Origin: Morganella morganii_D | Lineage (GTDB): Bacteria > Pseudomonadota > Gammaproteobacteria > Enterobacterales > Enterobacteriaceae | Length of the DNA stretch: 64,000 nt | Direction of reading: 5' to 3' | Assembly (NCBI GenBank): GCA_044772875.1 | Contig: CP173058.1 | Location: forward strand, 1,488,001 to 1,552,000 | Shown: positions 43,379 through 53,071 of the stretch, piece after piece | Layout: the number at the start of each line of letters is the position of its first letter | Numbering within the stretch: position 1 is the stretch's first letter | The notes under the pieces: generated by a model | Database searches by the model: none | Told to the model about the DNA's origin: nothing | What the model saw: only the letters and a program-made list of their open reading frames with translations | Translations under genes and position numbers: made by a program

Positions 43379-44370
43379 TGCCGTTACTGGATATCCGTAA
43401 CTTAACCATTGAATTTATGACGGCAGCAGGGCCGGTCAAAGCCGTTGATCGTGTGACTCTTTCCCTGACAGAAGGTGAATTCCGCGGCCTTGCCGGGGAA
43501 TCCGGTTCCGGTAAAAGTCTGATCGCCAAAGCGATTGCCGGTATCACCAAAGATAATCTGCGCGTGACGGCAGACCGTTTCCGGTTTAATGATATCGATT
43601 TGCTGAAACTCTCACCCCGCCAGCGCCGCCGGGTGATCGGCCACAATGTTTCAATGATTTTCCAGGAACCGCAATCCTGTCTGGATCCGTCAGAAGATAT
43701 CGGCAAACAGCTGATTCAGACTATCCCCGGCTGGACTTACAAAGGCCGCTGGTGGCAGCGCTTTAACTGGCGCAAGCGCCGTGCGGTTGAGTTGCTGCAC
43801 CGTGTCGGTATCAAAGATCACAAAGATGTGATGAGCAGCTATCCCTATGAGCTGACCGAAGGGGAATGCCAGAAGGTGATGATTGCTATTGCGCTGGCAA
43901 ATCAGCCGCGCCTGCTGATTGCGGATGAGCCGACCAACTCCATGGAGCCAGATACCCAGGCACAGATTTTCCGCCTGCTGACCCGGCTCAACCAGAACAA
44001 CAATATGACCATTCTGCTGATCAGCCACGATTTGCAGTTGATGAGCCAGCTGGTAGATCGCATTAATGTGCTCTACTGCGGACAGACGGTGGAAAGTGCC
44101 GAACCTGACGACCTGCTGCTCAAGCCGCATCATCCGTATACTCAGGCACTGATGCGGGCTATCCCTGACTTTGAGAAACCGCTGGTGCACAAATGCCGCC
44201 TGAATACCCTGCCGGGAGCTATTCCGTCACTGGAGCACCTGCCGGTCGGCTGTCGTCTGGGGCCGCGCTGCCCGTATGCCCAGAAAGTGTGTATTGACGC
44301 GCCGCGCCTGCGGACAGTCAAAAACCGCAGTTTTGCCTGCCACTTCCCGCTGAATATGGAGGATGTGTAA
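43378..44370 (+). CDS. sapD: Sap transporter ATP-binding protein SapD
   Basis: A 330-residue ABC ATPase. Walker A is GESGSGKS near residues 40-47 and Walker B is LLIADEPTNSM. The signature motif is the unusual LTEGECQKV in place of LSGGQ, which is also the SapD family form. The C-terminal oligopeptide-ABC extension has GCRLGPRCPYAQKVC with clustered cysteines. In E. coli SapD also supports Trk potassium uptake by binding ATP. It is coupled to both neighbours by one-base overlaps. Confidence 0.95.
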   Translation: MPLLDIRNLTIEFMTAAGPVKAVDRVTLSLTEGEFRGLAGESGSGKSLIAKAIAGITKDNLRVTADRFRFNDIDLLKLSPRQRRRVIGHNVSMIFQEPQSCLDPSEDIGKQLIQTIPGWTYKGRWWQRFNWRKRRAVELLHRVGIKDHKDVMSSYPYELTEGECQKVMIAIALANQPRLLIADEPTNSMEPDTQAQIFRLLTRLNQNNNMTILLISHDLQLMSQLVDRINVLYCGQTVESAEPDDLLLKPHHPYTQALMRAIPDFEKPLVHKCRLNTLPGAIPSLEHLPVGCRLGPRCPYAQKVCIDAPRLRTVKNRSFACHFPLNMEDV

Positions 44371-45179
44371 TGTCCGGTCCGCTGCTGGAAGTCAAAAACC
44401 TGAGCAAAACCTTCCGTTACCGCGATGGTTTTTTCCGCCGTCATCAGCTTGAGGCGGTCAAACCGGTCAGTTTCACACTGCAACCCGGCCAGACACTCGC
44501 CATTACCGGCGCTAACGGCTCCGGGAAATCGACGCTAGCCCGGATGCTATCCGGTATGATTGAGCCGGGCGGCGGGGAAATTCTGATCGACAAGCACAAA
44601 CTGACTTTCGGTGATTACAGCTATCGCAGCCAGCGCATCCGGATGATATTCCAGGATTCGGCAACCTCACTGAATCCGCGCCAGCGCACAGGACAAATCC
44701 TTGAGCTGCCGCTGATGCTCAATACTGACCTGGATGCCACCGGACGCCGTCTGCGGATTAATGCGACACTGCGCCAGGTGGGTCTCCTGCCGGATCATGC
44801 GGATTACTATCCTCACATGCTGGCCTCCGGACAGAAGCAGCGTGTGGCTCTTGCCCGTGCCCTGATTTTGCAGCCGGAAGTAATTGTGGCGGATGAAGCG
44901 CTGGCTTCTCTGGATATGTCATTGCGTTCACAGATCATTAATCTGATCCTGGAACTCCAGGAAACGCAGAAAATTGCCTATATTTATGTCACACAGCATC
45001 TGGGCATGGCAAAACATGTCAGCGACCAGATACTGGTGATGCACAACGGTGAAGTCGTCGAGCGCGGTAATACCGCTGAAGTACTGGCATCGCCGCTGCA
45101 CGACGTGACACGCCGCCTTATCACCAGTCATTTTGGTGAAGCACTGTCCGCCGAGGCCTGGCGTCAGGATGTGGATTAG
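44370..45179 (+). CDS. sapF: Sap transporter ATP-binding protein SapF
   Basis: A 269-residue ABC ATPase that pairs with SapD. Walker A is GANGSGKST, the signature is LASGQKQRVALARAL and Walker B is VIVADEALASLD. It is the last gene of sapABCDF and is followed after 138 bases by fabI, the E. coli order. No terminator is obvious between sapF and fabI. Confidence 0.95.
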   Translation: MSGPLLEVKNLSKTFRYRDGFFRRHQLEAVKPVSFTLQPGQTLAITGANGSGKSTLARMLSGMIEPGGGEILIDKHKLTFGDYSYRSQRIRMIFQDSATSLNPRQRTGQILELPLMLNTDLDATGRRLRINATLRQVGLLPDHADYYPHMLASGQKQRVALARALILQPEVIVADEALASLDMSLRSQIINLILELQETQKIAYIYVTQHLGMAKHVSDQILVMHNGEVVERGNTAEVLASPLHDVTRRLITSHFGEALSAEAWRQDVD

Positions 45180-45317
45180 CTGCCGCTGTTCTGATAATTC
45201 AGGCCGGATACATCTCAATTTCCGGTAACGTATTAAAATCAGCCGGATTTTTAATAACCGCGTCACCTGCCGGATGTGCGGCACAGAGGGTGACAGAGAA
45301 AACACAAGGAAACTGCT

Positions 45318-46106
45318 ATGGGTTTTATGACCGGTAAACGCATCCTGATTACAGGTGTTGCAAGCAAATTATCGATTGCTTACGGTATTGCCAAAGCAAT
45401 GCGTGACCAGGGTGCCGAACTTGCCTTCACCTACCAGAATGACAAGCTGAAACCCCGTGTTGAAGAGTTCGCTCAGTCTCTGGGGTCTTCCATTGTTCTG
45501 CCTTGTGATGTGGCGGAAGATGAAAGCATCGAAAACCTGTTCACTGAGTTAGCCAAAGTCTGGCCGAAGTTTGACGGGTTTGTTCACTCCATCGGCTTTG
45601 CACCGGCGGATCAGTTAGACGGCGACTATGTGGATGCGGTAAACCGTGAAGGCTTCCGTATTGCCCACGATATCAGCGCGTACAGCTTTGTGGCAATGGC
45701 GAAAGCCTGCCGCAGTATGCTCAACCCGAACTCTGCCCTGCTCACTCTCTCTTACCTGGGCGCGGAGCGCGCTATTCCGAACTACAACACGATGGGTCTT
45801 GCAAAAGCCTCTCTGGAAGCGAACGTCCGTTATATGGCGAACGCGATGGGGAAAGAAACGATCCGTGTTAATGCGGTTTCTGCCGGTCCTATCCGGACAC
45901 TGGCGGCATCCGGGATTAAAGATTTCCGCAAAATGCTGTCACACTGCGAAGCGGTCACCCCATTGCGCCGCACTGTCACCACAGAAGATGTGGGTAACGC
46001 CGCAGCATTCCTGTGTTCTGACCTGGCAGGTGGTATTACCGGTGAAATTCTGCACGTTGACGGTGGTTTCAGTATCGCGGCAATGAATGAGCTGGAACTG
46101 AAATAA
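45318..46106 (+). CDS. fabI: Enoyl-[acyl-carrier-protein] reductase FabI
   Basis: NADH-dependent last-step reductase of the fatty acid elongation cycle and the target of triclosan. It has 262 residues, the E. coli length. The catalytic pair lies in SYLGAERAIPNYNTMGLAKA (Tyr and Lys of the Y-x6-K pattern). The triclosan-contacting glycine is in VHSIGFAP; no known resistance change is seen there. GGAAACTGCT precedes the ATG. A hairpin, GCCTCTGC with GCAGAGGC at about 46115-46133, follows the stop and probably terminates it. Confidence 0.97.
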   Translation: MGFMTGKRILITGVASKLSIAYGIAKAMRDQGAELAFTYQNDKLKPRVEEFAQSLGSSIVLPCDVAEDESIENLFTELAKVWPKFDGFVHSIGFAPADQLDGDYVDAVNREGFRIAHDISAYSFVAMAKACRSMLNPNSALLTLSYLGAERAIPNYNTMGLAKASLEANVRYMANAMGKETIRVNAVSAGPIRTLAASGIKDFRKMLSHCEAVTPLRRTVTTEDVGNAAAFLCSDLAGGITGEILHVDGGFSIAAMNELELK

Positions 46107-46207
46107 GGCAACCGGCCTCTGCATGGCAGAGGCTGTGTTTTCTGCACGTTCCGTGTCACAGCGGATAGCAGGTATTGATGTTATTTGTCTTTAAAAACCT
46201 GCTGATT

Positions 46208-47134
46208 TCACATCATTTCCGCTAACAGTTTATCCGTCAGCCGTTGTGCATAAAGCGCCTCTTCACCGCTGACCAGCGGTTGTGTCTGATTAGCAACAGA
46301 TTCAATAAAATGCCGCACCGCGCCGTCAAACCCGCGCTGAACCAGTACCGGATCCCATGCTTTCGGGTGCTGTTCCTGTATCCCGGCAGCAGTTTCACTG
46401 CGCCGGTGATTCATATCTGTCACCTGATAACAACCGCCGTGCCCTGTCACACTGACCTGCTCCCGCTGACCCGCCGCACAGCGGTGCATGGAGGCGGTCA
46501 GCCAGGTGCCGTTATTCGTCTGCAAATGGTGTTCCGCATACAACAGCTGATTTGCCTCATTCACCTGCATGTGCCCGCTTTTCAGAACGGCATTACCATC
46601 CCTTCCCAGCCAGAGCAGGGTATCCGCAATATGCAGATAATCATCTGTTACTGTAAAACTAACATCATTCGGGCCGATACTGTTGCTGCGGTGCTTGTCC
46701 ATACGAATGGATGCCGCTTTTCCGGCAATCTGTTCTCTGAGTTGCAGATAAAACGGCGAAAAACGCCGGTTAAACCCGACCATCAGCGCCCGCTGTTTTT
46801 TCTCCGCCAGACTGACAAGCGCCTCTGATTGTTCATAGGTTGCCGCCAGGGGTTTATCAACATACACATGGCACCCCGCATTCAGTAATTCGCTGACAAC
46901 CCGAAAATGGCTCTCTGTGCTGCTGTGCACAAATACGGCATCACACTGTTCTGCCAGTGCGCAGAGTGACGGAAACAGAGGAAAGCGGTAAGCATCACAT
47001 ACCTGCCGTGCCTTTTCCTGATTCGGTGAAAAACCGCCGGACAGCACCCAGTTATCCGTTCTGGTCAGAACCGGTAAATACGCTTTTTGTGCTATCCCGC
47101 CCAGTCCGGCGATCCCGATACGGATTTTTTTCAT
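46208..47134 (-). CDS. yceM: Gfo/Idh/MocA family oxidoreductase YceM (MviM)
   Basis: A 308-residue NAD(P)-dependent oxidoreductase-fold protein (307 in E. coli YceM). The Rossmann motif is IGIAGLGGIAQKAYLPVL, and the family EKP-type motif appears as VDKPLAATYEQ. MRMDKHRSNSIGP-like residues are conserved, as in MviM. The substrate is unknown; the MviM name comes from a virulence label in Salmonella and not from a known reaction. In E. coli yceM sits beside murJ (mviN); here it stands alone between fabI and gstA. Confidence 0.88.
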   Translation of the reverse strand: MKKIRIGIAGLGGIAQKAYLPVLTRTDNWVLSGGFSPNQEKARQVCDAYRFPLFPSLCALAEQCDAVFVHSSTESHFRVVSELLNAGCHVYVDKPLAATYEQSEALVSLAEKKQRALMVGFNRRFSPFYLQLREQIAGKAASIRMDKHRSNSIGPNDVSFTVTDDYLHIADTLLWLGRDGNAVLKSGHMQVNEANQLLYAEHHLQTNNGTWLTASMHRCAAGQREQVSVTGHGGCYQVTDMNHRRSETAAGIQEQHPKAWDPVLVQRGFDGAVRHFIESVANQTQPLVSGEEALYAQRLTDKLLAEMM

Positions 47135-47330
47135 ATGTGCTTTACCTTTTATTGTTTTGTAACAATGGATTACAAAATCTTTTCACAAATTGAATCTGTA
47201 GCGATTATATGGAAAGATAACATTAACCGATAAATAATTCGCATTCTGAATACATCCCGCCCGCGAATACCGGTCTATACTTCATCACTACTGCCATGTC
47301 CGTTCTTTTGTTTTAACTGAGGAGCATACC

Positions 47331-47936
47331 ATGCAATTGTTCTATACCCCGGGAAGTTGTGCACTATCACCACATATTATTTTGCGTGAAACCGGCCTGG
47401 ATTTTTCCCTGGTCCGTGTTGATCTGAAAGCAAAAAAAACCGAAAACGGTGACGATTACCTGAAAATTAATCCGAAAGGACAAGTCCCCGCACTGAGTAT
47501 CAGTGACAGCCAACTGCTGACCGAAGGTGTGGCTATTGTGCAGTATCTTGCTGATCAGAAGCCGGATCGCAAGCTTATTGCCCCGGCGGGAACGATGGAG
47601 CGTTATCATCAGATTGAATGGCTTAACTACATTGCCAGCGAAGTGCATAAAAGCTACGGCCCGCTGTTCTCCCCGGAAACCCCGGAAGATTACCGGCCGA
47701 TCGCGCTGCGTAATCTGACGAATAAGTTTGCCTATATTGACGGCGTGCTGGCGAAAAGCCCGTATATTAGCGGCAACAGCTTTACCGTGGCGGATGCCTA
47801 TCTGTTTACAGTCTGCGGCTGGGCACCGCATCTGAAGATTTCACTGGAGCCGTATCCGCATTTACAGGCTTATCTGGCTAAAATTGCACACCGCCCGCAC
47901 GTACAGGATGCCATGGAAGCAGAAGGTCTGATTTAA
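47331..47936 (+). CDS. gstA: Glutathione S-transferase (beta class)
   Basis: Cytosolic bacterial glutathione transferase of 201 residues. The beta-class Cys10 is in YTPGSCALSPH, and the thioredoxin fold includes NPKGQVPALSI. The helical C-terminal domain has NSFTVADAYLFTVCGW. The Proteus mirabilis enzyme of this class was the model for the mixed disulfide with Cys10. GAGGAGCATACC precedes the ATG. It is convergent with pdxY across a bidirectional terminator, matching the E. coli order gstA-pdxY-tyrS-pdxH. Confidence 0.95.
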   Translation: MQLFYTPGSCALSPHIILRETGLDFSLVRVDLKAKKTENGDDYLKINPKGQVPALSISDSQLLTEGVAIVQYLADQKPDRKLIAPAGTMERYHQIEWLNYIASEVHKSYGPLFSPETPEDYRPIALRNLTNKFAYIDGVLAKSPYISGNSFTVADAYLFTVCGWAPHLKISLEPYPHLQAYLAKIAHRPHVQDAMEAEGLI

Positions 47937-47956
47937 TATTTCTGATACACGGAGAC

Positions 47957-47985
47957 AAAAACGCCGGATAGTCCGGCGTTTTTTT
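47957..47985. terminator. Bidirectional terminator between gstA and pdxY
   Basis: AACGCCGGA and TCCGGCGTT form a perfect stem with a TAG loop, flanked by an A tract on the left and seven T on the right. It can end transcription from both sides. Confidence 0.92.
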
Positions 47986-48010
47986 ATGCTGATACTGAAT
48001 TCAGACCGGT

Positions 48011-48877
48011 TCAGTCGATTTGCTCAGCGCAAAATTTGTGAGTCGGGAGCACCATTTCATCCTGAGCCGCGACCAGTTGCAGTTCGTACTCATTCATGGT
48101 TTTGGTTCTCAGCATCACTTCATATACAGCCGCGGCCACATGTTCCAGCGCTTTCGGCAATTCTTCGCCTTTAAGCAGATTTACCAGCATCAGACCACTG
48201 GTTAAATCGCCGACACCTACCGGCTGACGCTCACCAAAGTCCACCAGCGGACGGCTGACATGCCAGGCATGGTCAGCAGTAACCAGAATCATTTCAAAAC
48301 GATCAGCTCGGTAACCGGCACGGGACAGATGTTTGACCAGTACCAGGCGCGGCCCCTTTTTACACAATTCGCGGGCGGCAGTCACGGCTTCATTCACATT
48401 GTGGATAGTTTGTCCGCTCAGGGTTTCCAGTTCCGGCAGGTTCGGAGCGATCATATCGCTGACCGCCAGCGCTTCCTGACACAGGAAATCTGCCACACCC
48501 GGGGCCACGATACAGCCTTTTTCCGGGTGTCCCATAACCGGGTCACAGAAATACCATGCCTGCGGATTACGGGTTTTGACTTTTTTTACCACATCCAGGA
48601 TACGTTTGCCCTGCTCTGCCGAGCCGAGGTAACCGCTGAGTACCGCATCACAGCGGGTCAGCTGATCGATTTTATCAATGCCGTCCACAATCTCCGTGAT
48701 GTGCTCCGCGCTCATCACGCAGCCGGTCCAGCCTTGTGCATACTGTGTGTGATTGGAAAACTGGACGGTATTAAGCGGCCAGACATTAACGCCCATGCGG
48801 CGCATCGGGAATTCAGCCGCACTGTTACCGGCGTGGCCATACACAACATGGGACTGGATAGAGAGAATATTTTTCAT
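48011..48877 (-). CDS. pdxY: Pyridoxal kinase PdxY
   Basis: Phosphorylates pyridoxal in vitamin B6 salvage. It has 288 residues (287 in E. coli), ribokinase-like fold. The family start MKNILSIQSHVVYGHAGNSA is intact, and the catalytic aspartate lies in VGVGDLTSGLML. The frame opens at 48916, but the ATG at 48877 matches the family. It is downstream of tyrS on the same strand after a terminator, and pdxH is two genes upstream, so two B6 salvage genes flank tyrS. Confidence 0.95.
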   Translation of the reverse strand: MKNILSIQSHVVYGHAGNSAAEFPMRRMGVNVWPLNTVQFSNHTQYAQGWTGCVMSAEHITEIVDGIDKIDQLTRCDAVLSGYLGSAEQGKRILDVVKKVKTRNPQAWYFCDPVMGHPEKGCIVAPGVADFLCQEALAVSDMIAPNLPELETLSGQTIHNVNEAVTAARELCKKGPRLVLVKHLSRAGYRADRFEMILVTADHAWHVSRPLVDFGERQPVGVGDLTSGLMLVNLLKGEELPKALEHVAAAVYEVMLRTKTMNEYELQLVAAQDEMVLPTHKFCAEQID

Positions 48878-48952
48878 TGATACAACCTGATTTTTTATTA
48901 TTACTGTGCATATCATATTCTGTGAAACAAAAAAGATCCTGCTGACAGATCA

Positions 48953-48976
48953 AAAAGGGCAACCTTCGTTGCCCTT
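48953..48976 (-). terminator. Terminator after tyrS
   Basis: On the minus strand GGGCAAC and GTTGCCC pair around GAAG, followed by TTTTTGATC. It begins 15 bases after the tyrS stop. Confidence 0.88.
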
Positions 48977-48991
48977 GTTTACCGTAAACTA

Positions 48992-50266
48992 TTATTTCCA
49001 GCAGATCAGACAGTAATGTTTTTTACCACGGCGCAACAGTGTGTAACGGCCGAACAGTTTGTCGCTGTCAGTGAAGCGGTATTCCGCATCAGACTGTTTT
49101 TTACCGTTAAGTGATACGGCATTGGAGCCGATCATGGTACGGGCCTGGCCACGTGACGGAACCAGCTCCGCAACCACCAGCGCCTGCTGTAAATCCGCAT
49201 CGCTGTCCGGTTCGATATGCGGCATACCGTCCTGTGCCAACTGAGCAAAGTCATCTTCGGTCAGGTTAGCGATATCACCGTTGAACAGGCTGTCAGTGAT
49301 ACGCCGGGCGGCAGTCAGCCCCGCCTCGCCGTGAACCAGTTTTGTCACCTGCTCTGCCAGGACATACTGAGCACGTGGTGCTTTGCCGCTGGCTTTGTCT
49401 TCCGCTTCCAGTGCATCGATATCTTCGAGGCTCATAAAGGTGAAGAATCTGAGGAAACGGTACACATCCGCATCCGCAGTATTGATCCAGAACTGATAGA
49501 ATTTGTACGGACTGGTTTTCTTCGGATCCAGCCATACCGCGCCGCCTTCGGTTTTACCGAATTTGGTACCGTCAGATTTGGTGATCAGCGGAACAGTCAG
49601 ACCCCAGGCCTGCTGCTGGTTCAGACGGCGGGTTAAATCGATACCGGAGGTGATGTTACCCCACTGGTCGGAACCGCCGATTTGCAGCTCAACACCGTGA
49701 TCTTTATTCAGACGGGCGAAGTCATAACCCTGTAACAGGTTGTAGGAGAATTCGGTGAATGAGATACCGACATCATCCCGGTTCAGGCGCTGCTTAACCG
49801 CTTCCTTATTGATCATCTGGTTGACAGAGAAGTGTTTACCGATGTCACGCAGGAAAGTCAGTACATCCATAGAGCCGAACCAGTCATAGTTATTTGCTGC
49901 GATAGCACTGTTCGCACCACAATCAAAATCAAGGAACGGGGAAACCTGCTGACGGATTTTCTCCACCCAGCCGTGAACCGTATCCTGTGTATTCAGTTTG
50001 CGCTCCGTAGCTTTAAAGCTCGGGTCGCCAATCAGCCCCGTGGCCCCACCGACCAGCGCCACCGGACGGTGCCCGGCTAACTGGAAACGTTTTAAGCACA
50101 GCAACGGAACCAGGTGGCCCAAATGCAAGCTGTCAGCGGTCGGATCGAAACCGCAATAGAGGGAGATCGGGCCCTGCGCCAGTCTCTCTGCTAACGCTTT
50201 TTCATCCGTAACCTGGGCAATGAGGCCCCGCTCTTGCAGTTGTTTTATCAGGTTCGTACCAGACAT
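48992..50266 (-). CDS. tyrS: Tyrosine-tRNA ligase
   Basis: Class I aminoacyl-tRNA synthetase that charges tRNA-Tyr. It has 424 residues, exactly the E. coli length. The HIGH-type motif is HLGHLVPLL near residue 49, and the KMSKS-type motif is KFGKTEGGAV near 235. The C-terminal S4-like RNA-binding domain follows, with SRGQARTMIGSNAV. The frame runs upstream to 50362; the ATG at 50266, after GACGGAGTC, matches E. coli. Confidence 0.97.
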   Translation of the reverse strand: MSGTNLIKQLQERGLIAQVTDEKALAERLAQGPISLYCGFDPTADSLHLGHLVPLLCLKRFQLAGHRPVALVGGATGLIGDPSFKATERKLNTQDTVHGWVEKIRQQVSPFLDFDCGANSAIAANNYDWFGSMDVLTFLRDIGKHFSVNQMINKEAVKQRLNRDDVGISFTEFSYNLLQGYDFARLNKDHGVELQIGGSDQWGNITSGIDLTRRLNQQQAWGLTVPLITKSDGTKFGKTEGGAVWLDPKKTSPYKFYQFWINTADADVYRFLRFFTFMSLEDIDALEAEDKASGKAPRAQYVLAEQVTKLVHGEAGLTAARRITDSLFNGDIANLTEDDFAQLAQDGMPHIEPDSDADLQQALVVAELVPSRGQARTMIGSNAVSLNGKKQSDAEYRFTDSDKLFGRYTLLRRGKKHYCLICWK

Positions 50267-50401
50267 CAATGACTCCGTCAGTTCTGTTTTGTCTATGCAA
50301 AAATTGTGGATTAGAAATATGAAGGCTATAGCATAAAGCGGCACTCCGTGAAGTGCCAGCAATTAAAATGATTTTGCAGAAGAAATTCTGATAACAACCG
50401 G

Positions 50402-51052
50402 TTATGGCGCGAGGCGGTCAATGTCCCAGCCGTCTGTGGTACGGGTATACAGGAAACGGTCATGCAGACGATGTTCGCCGCCCTGCCAGAACTCAACAGA
50501 ATTGAATTTAATCCGGAAACCACCCCAGAAACTTGGCAGCGGGACGTCACCCTGCTTAAACTTCTGCTTCAGTTCAAGAAATTTACCTTCCAGAATACCG
50601 CGTGCAGAAATCCGTGAGGATTGCTGTGATGCCCATGCGGCAATCTGGCTGTCTTTCGGGCGGCTGTGAAAATATTTCACCACTTCCAGAGTGGATAAGC
50701 GCTCCACTTCGCCGAGGAAGCAAACTTGTCTGTCCAGGGTATACCACGGGAAATGTACACTGATTTTCGGATTTTTTGCCAGATGCTGTGCCTTGCGGCT
50801 GCCCATATTGGTATAGAAAATCAGCCCGTCTTTATCAAAGTGTTTGAGCAGCACAATGCGCTGATACGGCTGGCCGGTTTCATCCACAGTCGCCACACAC
50901 ATAGCGGTCGGATCGGTCAGTTTTGCCTCACACGCCTGTTTGAGCCAGCGCTCAAACATTTTCAGCGGGTCATCGCTGAGATCACGGCGGCGTAACCCCC
51001 CTTTGGTGTATTCACGTCGCAGTGAAGCAACGTCCGGAAACTCGTCTGACAT
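50402..51052 (-). CDS. pdxH: Pyridoxine/pyridoxamine 5'-phosphate oxidase
   Basis: FMN enzyme that makes pyridoxal 5'-phosphate. It has 216 residues (218 in E. coli). The start is MSDEFPDVASLRREYTKGG. FMN- and substrate-binding stretches include RIVLLKHFDKDGLIFYTNMGSRKAQHL and the C-terminal signature FWQGGEHRLHDRF, with RLAP as the last four residues. AAAGGCATGTC overlaps the start region. It is downstream of anmK and upstream of tyrS, as in E. coli. Confidence 0.96.
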   Translation of the reverse strand: MSDEFPDVASLRREYTKGGLRRRDLSDDPLKMFERWLKQACEAKLTDPTAMCVATVDETGQPYQRIVLLKHFDKDGLIFYTNMGSRKAQHLAKNPKISVHFPWYTLDRQVCFLGEVERLSTLEVVKYFHSRPKDSQIAAWASQQSSRISARGILEGKFLELKQKFKQGDVPLPSFWGGFRIKFNSVEFWQGGEHRLHDRFLYTRTTDGWDIDRLAP

Positions 51053-51106
51053 GCCTTTTATCCTCTTACTCTTTCTTTTTAATAACTGAAACTGTGTCGT
51101 CTTTCG

Positions 51107-52225
51107 TTACGGCCGCTGACGGATAACGGGATATACCGCGCCCAGCACGGTTTGCCGGTCTGCGCCGGTGACGGACGGCAGATTTCCGGGTTCACCGGCC
51201 AGAGTCCGCGCCGCCAGCCAGGCAAATGCCAGAGCTTCCATATCATCGCCGCTCAGGCCGTATTTATCAGTCGGACTCACTTCAGTGCCCGGCAGTTGTG
51301 CTGATAACTGCGCCATTATCTGCGGATTACGCGCACCACCACCGCACACCAGCAGACGTTCGCAACCGCCGCATAGTGTGACCTGCTCACTGATACTGAT
51401 GGTGGTCAGCGCCAGCAGGGTCGCCTGTATATCCTCCGGCTTCAGTCCCGGGAAGTTATCCAGTTGTGTGCTAAGCCACTGCATATTGAAATATTCACGG
51501 CCGGTACTTTTTGGTGCCGGGCGGCGGAAGTAAGGATCACTCAGCATGTGTGCCAGTAAATCCTCATTGACCCGCCCTGTTTTTGCCCATTCGCCGTCTT
51601 TGTCATACGGTGCTGCGCAGTGCCGCCATGTCCAGCTGTCCATCAGCATATTGCCCGGCCCGGTGTCATACCCTCTGACCTCAGCTCCCGGAATCAGCGT
51701 GGTGATATTGGCGATCCCGCCGATATTCAGGATAATCCGTTTTTCATCCGGCACGCCGAGTACCGCCTGATGAAATGCAGGCACCAGCGGGGCGCCCTGC
51801 CCGCCGTAGGCCATATCACGGCGGCGGAAATCACCGACAGTCATAATATCAGTCAGAGCGGCAACCCGGTTGTTATCCCCGAGTTGCATGGTAAAAGGGG
51901 TTTCGCTGTCCGGCTCATGCCAGACGGTCTGCCCGTGACAGCCGATACCGGCAATATCCTGCGGGTTCAGCCGCGTTTGTGCCAGCAGCCCGCCGATGGC
52001 TTCAGCAAACAGTGTGCCCAGTTCATAATCCAGACGGCCGATTTCTGACAGTGTCGTCTGCTGCCCCTGACATACCGCCAGTATGCGCTTTTTCAGCGCG
52101 TGCGGAAACGGATGCGAGTACGCCGCCTGCTGCGCAACCACCGAATCATTAATCGCTGCCAGAACAACATCCACCCCGTCCAGGCTGGTTCCTGACATCA
52201 CGCCGATATAACGTCCCGAACGCAT
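51107..52225 (-). CDS. anmK: Anhydro-N-acetylmuramic acid kinase
   Basis: Recycles murein by converting 1,6-anhydroMurNAc to MurNAc 6-phosphate. It has 372 residues of the ASKHA fold. The phosphate-binding start is IGVMSGTSLDGVDVVLA. Further motifs are GCHGQTVWHEP, LNIGGIANITTL and LLVCGGGARNPQIM. The ATG at 52225 sits at the family N-terminus. It is divergent from slyB, the E. coli order. Confidence 0.95.
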   Translation of the reverse strand: MRSGRYIGVMSGTSLDGVDVVLAAINDSVVAQQAAYSHPFPHALKKRILAVCQGQQTTLSEIGRLDYELGTLFAEAIGGLLAQTRLNPQDIAGIGCHGQTVWHEPDSETPFTMQLGDNNRVAALTDIMTVGDFRRRDMAYGGQGAPLVPAFHQAVLGVPDEKRIILNIGGIANITTLIPGAEVRGYDTGPGNMLMDSWTWRHCAAPYDKDGEWAKTGRVNEDLLAHMLSDPYFRRPAPKSTGREYFNMQWLSTQLDNFPGLKPEDIQATLLALTTISISEQVTLCGGCERLLVCGGGARNPQIMAQLSAQLPGTEVSPTDKYGLSGDDMEALAFAWLAARTLAGEPGNLPSVTGADRQTVLGAVYPVIRQRP

Positions 52226-52544
52226 AACCGATTCCTTTTAATCAATAACCATCTGATAAAAATATAATATTCATATTCCGGTGTAACTACTATAATCAGA
52301 GCGCCCCGCAGATTCATCCCTTTTCGTACCGTGGCTCCACTTAATCCTCAATCTGATGCACGCCTCACATTTGTGAAATAAGAGTATTTACCTTGCCGCC
52401 GGAACGTTTCGCTTTAAGCTGTTCCTAATGAAGGTGCAAATAAAACATTTTTAATGCTAAATTATTCTGCAATAATAGGCAGGATATTACACTACAGATA
52501 ATGAACACATCTGAATCTGTGAATACAATAATCAGGAGTTAAGT
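52226..52544. other. anmK-slyB intergenic region
   Basis: 319 bases without an open frame of interest, AT-rich near slyB. It must hold the anmK and slyB promoters. In E. coli slyB is activated by PhoP; no convincing pair of PhoP GTTTA-type boxes was found by eye, so that control is not claimed here. Confidence 0.5.
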
Positions 52545-53012
52545 ATGTATAAGCGTTTTCTCGTCGGTGTATTTACCGTCGTGGCCCTTTCCGGTTGTGT
52601 GAATATGGACACACTGAGTGGTGACACTTATAGTGCAGACCAGGCGAAACGTGTTCAGACCGTTACCTATGGTACAGTGATGAGCGCTCGTCCGGTGACT
52701 ATTCAGGCCGGTGGTGACGAAAATATCCTCGGTGCGGCAGGTGGTGCAATTCTGGGTGGTATTTTGGGCAGCACAATCGGCGGTGGTACCGGTCAGACTC
52801 TGGCTACCGCAGCAGGTGCTATCGCAGGCGGCGTTGCAGGCCAGAACGTCCAGGCTGCAATGAACAACACCTCCGGTGTTGAGCTGGAACTGAAACAGGA
52901 TAACGGTGAAATCATTGTTGTTGTACAAAAACAAGGTAAGACCCCGTTCTCCGTCGGTCAGCGTGTCCGTATCGCGAAATCCGGTTCAACTTACACCGTA
53001 TCCCCGCGTTAA
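52545..53012 (+). CDS. slyB: Outer membrane lipoprotein SlyB (Pcp family)
   Basis: A 155-residue lipoprotein that encapsulates and protects outer membrane proteins under stress and is part of the PhoPQ response in E. coli. The signal peptide ends in lipobox ALSGC with Cys at about 18. A glycine-zipper domain follows, NILGAAGGAILGGILGSTIG, then GAIAGGVAGQNVQAAMN. The C-terminal beta domain ends STYTVSPR. AGGAGTTAAGT precedes the ATG. It is convergent with slyA. Confidence 0.96.
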   Translation: MYKRFLVGVFTVVALSGCVNMDTLSGDTYSADQAKRVQTVTYGTVMSARPVTIQAGGDENILGAAGGAILGGILGSTIGGGTGQTLATAAGAIAGGVAGQNVQAAMNNTSGVELELKQDNGEIIVVVQKQGKTPFSVGQRVRIAKSGSTYTVSPR

Positions 53013-53031
53013 CTTTCACGGCTTACCGGCA

Positions 53032-53061
53032 AAAGGCGAAACACCCGTTTCGCCTTTTTTA
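53032..53061 (+). terminator. Terminator after slyB
   Basis: AAGGCGAAAC and GTTTCGCCTT pair around a short ACCC-type loop, followed by TTTT. It lies 20 bases after the slyB stop. Confidence 0.9.
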
Positions 53062-53071
53062 TTACCTGACA